A stretch of DNA of 64,000 nt, taken from assembly GCA_946800325.1 (NCBI GenBank), contig OX326958.1:3172001-3236000 (forward strand). Direction: 5' to 3'. Below, piece after piece: positions 62,228 through 64,000 of the stretch (positions are counted from its first letter, which is position 1; each line of letters starts with the position of its first letter). The DNA comes from Luzula sylvatica (Eukaryota; Streptophyta; Magnoliopsida; Poales; Juncaceae). The notes under the pieces were generated by a model. That model was not told where the DNA came from and made no database searches. It was given only the letters and a program-made list of their open reading frames with translations. The position numbers were made by a program, and so were the translations under genes.

Positions 62228-64000
62228 CGTGTTTTTAGATCATTCGTCGAATCTTTTGCTACATAACTTTTCACCAAATTTCACAAACACTAAGAAAGTT
62301 TGTTTTTCGATTCAAAACAGGATTTTAAAGCTTTGAGGAGTTCAAATAACATGTTTTTAGATCATTCGTATCGTATCTTTTACTACATAACTTTTCACCA
62401 AATTTTACAAACACAAAGAAAGTTTGTTTTTCGATTCAAAACAAGATTTTAATGCTTTGAGGAGTTCGAATAACATGTTTTTAGATCATTTGTATCGTAT
62501 CTTTTACTACATAACTTTTCACCAAATTTTACAAAGACTAAGAAAGTTTGTTTTTCGATTCAAAATAAGATTTTAACGCTTTGAGGAGTTCAAATAATGT
62601 GTTTTTAGATCATTTGTATCGTATCTTTTACTACATAACTTTTCACCAAATTTTACAAACACTAAGAAAGTTTGTTTTTCGATTCAAAACAAGATTTTAA
62701 CGCTTTGAGGAGTTCGAATAACGTGTTTTTAGATCATTTGTACCGTATCTTTTACTATATAACTTTTCACCAAATCTCACAAACACTAAGAAAGTTTGTT
62801 TTTCGATTCAAAACAATATTTTAACGCTTTGAGGAGTTCAAATAACGTGTTTTTAGATCATTCGTATCGTATCTTTTGCTGCATAACTTTTCACCAAATT
62901 TCACAAACACTAAGAAAGTTTGTTTTTCGATTCAAAACAGGATTTTAACGCTTTGAGGAGTTCAAATATCATGTTTTTAGATCATTTGTATAGTATCTTT
63001 TACTACATAACTTTTCACCAAATTTTACAAACACTAAGAAAGTTTGTTTTTCGATTCAAAACAAGATTTTAACGCTTTGAGGAGTTCGAATAACGTGTTT
63101 TTAGATCATTTGTATCGTATCTTTTACTACATAACTTTTCACCAAATTTTACAAAGACTAAGAAAGTTTGTTTTTCGATTCAAAACAAACTTTTAACGCT
63201 TTGAGGAGTTCAAATAACGTGTTTTTAGATCATTCGTATCGTATCTTTTGCTACATAACTTTTCACCAAATTTCACAAACACTAAGAAAGTTTGTTTTTC
63301 GATTCAAAACAGGATTTTAACGCTTTGAGGAGTTCAAATAACTTGTTTTTAGATCATTTGTATTGTATCTTTTACTACATAACTTTTCACCAAATTTTAC
63401 AAACACTAAGAAAGTTTGTTTTTTGATTCAAAACAAGATTTTAACGCTTTGAGGAGTTCGAATAACGTGTTTTTAGATCATTTGTATTGTATCTTTTACT
63501 ACATAACTTTTCACCAAATTTTACAAACACTAAGAAAGATTGTTTTTCGATTCAAAACAAGATTTTAACGCTTTGAGGAGTTCGAATAACGTGTTTTTAG
63601 ATCATTTGTATTGTATCTTTTACTACATAACTTTTCACCAAATTTTACAAAGACTAAGAAAGTTTGTTTTTCGATTCAAAACAAGCTTTTAACGCTTTGA
63701 GGAGTTCAAATAACGTGTTTTTAGATCATTTGTATCGTATCTTTTACTATATAACTTTTCACCAAATTTCACAAACACTAAGAAAGTGTGTTTTTCGATT
63801 CAAAACAAGATTTTAACGCTTTGAGGAGTTCAAATAACGTGTTTTTAGATCATTTGTATCGTATCTTTTGCTACATAAGTTTTCACAAAATTTCACAAAC
63901 AGTAATAAAGTTTGTTTTTCGATTCAAAACAAGATTTTAACGCTTTGAGGAGTTCAAATAACATGTTTTTAGATCATTTGTATCGTATCTTTTGCTACAT
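62228..64000. repeat. 26-mer higher-order repeat, copy 2 (cut by window edge)
   Basis: Fourteen complete monomers, R S T U V W X F G H I A B C, plus the first 39 bp of D. It matches copy 1 very closely; I noted AACAATATTT near 62813 as a private change here, and CATTCGTATTG near 60133, TAATTTTTCACC near 60408 and TTTCACCAAC near 60545 as private to copy 1. The repeat presumably continues beyond the window. Confidence 0.88.
63962..64000 (+). repeat. Partial last monomer (D type, 39 bp)
   Basis: It starts CATGTTTTTAGATC and runs to GCTACAT at the right edge. Its start position confirms the register count: 516 x 124 = 63984 bases, minus a net 23 deleted bases, puts monomer 517 at 63962. Confidence 0.9.

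Larger units (their letters stand above)
1..64000. repeat. 124-bp AT-rich satellite array filling the window
   Basis: The phrase CGTGTTTTTAGATC and its variants recur every 124 bp from base 1 to the right edge, always in the same orientation. There are 516 complete monomers and one partial monomer. The consensus is about 27% G+C (34 of 124 bases). Neighbouring monomers differ at a limited set of diagnostic positions, while monomers 5 to 39 units apart are often identical, so the array is organised into higher-order repeats. No unique sequence, transposon or inverted segment interrupts it. Head-to-tail arrays of this kind belong to centromeric, pericentromeric or other heterochromatic blocks in eukaryotes. 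I do not recognise the family and cannot assign a species. The array extends past both ends of the window. Confidence 0.98.

Noticed and set aside
1..64000. A CRISPR-like or other direct-repeat array with unique spacers
   Set aside because: There are no spacers: the full 124 bp repeats, with point differences that themselves recur at higher-order distances.
1..64000. Kinship with Arabidopsis-type centromeric satellites
   Set aside because: From memory, short pieces such as GCTTTGA and TTCGA-TC-AAAACA occur in the same order in that 178-bp satellite. The matches are under about 12 bp in AT-rich sequence and the monomer length differs, so chance is likely. Aligning the consensus to plant satellite libraries would decide.
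1..64000. Bacterial or phage origin
   Set aside because: No coding sequence exists in 64 kb and the whole span is one tandem repeat, which fits eukaryotic heterochromatin and no prokaryotic genome.

Overview
The whole 64-kb window is one uninterrupted tandem-repeat (satellite DNA) array. The monomer is 124 bp, about 27% G+C by a count on the consensus. It runs head to tail in one orientation from base 1 to base 64000. I count 516 complete monomers plus a 39-bp start of the 517th (63962-64000). The register is almost perfect. Every phase shift I followed is explained by a few small indels: +1 T three times (near 17309, 19914, 22519), +1 A once (near 28974), -1 once (near 57080), and 2-nt deletions in two monomer types (L three times before 33000 and once near 40230; R at 25546, 28022, 33103, near 40911, 44009, 50579, 54173, 59006, 62228). 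Together these give the net -23 nt seen at the right edge. I found no gene, RNA gene, transposon, inversion, CRISPR array or unique sequence.

Organism: a eukaryote, and most likely a centromeric, pericentromeric or other heterochromatic block. I do not recognise the satellite family and cannot name the species. Seven dinucleotide sites alternate between CG and TG or CA among monomers. This is what decay of methylated CpG would give, and it hints at a lineage with cytosine methylation (inference).

Monomer types used in this annotation (consensus numbering starts at CGTGTTTTTAGATC = 1): A (TATTG, AAAGAC, AAGCTT); B (CTATATAAC, AAGTGTG); C (GCTACATAAG, CACAAAATT, CAGTAATAAAG); D (GCTACATAAC, ACACACTTTT); E (TTTATATC, TTCCAC, ACTAATAAAG); F (TATCG, AAAGAC, AAACTTTT); G (CATTCG, GCTAC, AGGATT); H (starts CTTG, TATTG, often TTTTTTGATTC); I (TATTG, AAAGATTG); J (starts CATG after ATGA); K (TTCTCAAAC, GATTTTGACG); L (TAGTACATAAG, CACACACTGAG, TTCAATGC); M (TAGTACATTAG, AAATTTCG); N (TATATCATATG); O (TATATC, GCTGC); P (TATCATATC); Q (preceded by GAGTACGAATAA); R (CATTCGTCGAATC); S (ACACAAAG); T (GAATAACATG, AAATAAG); U (AATAATGTG); V (GTACCG, CTATATAAC, AAATCTC); W (CATTCG, GCTGC); X (starts CATG, otherwise consensus).

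Layout. 1-1364: irregular monomers and a decayed 6-mer. 1365-3100: two copies of a 7-mer (868 bp). 3225-15872: a 14-mer (1736 bp) alternating with a 9-mer (1116 bp) that lacks one ABCDE module, ending in a 5-mer. 15873 to about 23490: three nearly identical copies of a 21-mer (2605 bp). 23440-24679: two ABCDE modules. 24680-28887: a 20-mer (2476 bp) built on the K-to-X block, then a second K-to-X block. 28888-32236: irregular, with a 7-mer duplication. 32237-33968: third K-to-X block. 33969-39672: a 23-mer (2852 bp) twice. 40045-41776: fourth K-to-X block. 41777-43388: divergent relatives of that block. 43389-49710: a 12-monomer block running into a 15-mer (1860 bp) repeated three times. 49711-58385: mosaic, including a second 12-monomer block. 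58386-59871: third 12-monomer block. 59006-64000: a 26-mer (3222 bp) whose second copy is cut by the window edge.

The units work together only as a record of recombination. One small set of monomers, above all the five-monomer module ABCDE (620 bp, about 30 copies), was repeatedly duplicated, deleted and re-fused by in-register unequal exchange. Chimeric monomers preserve several of the crossover points.
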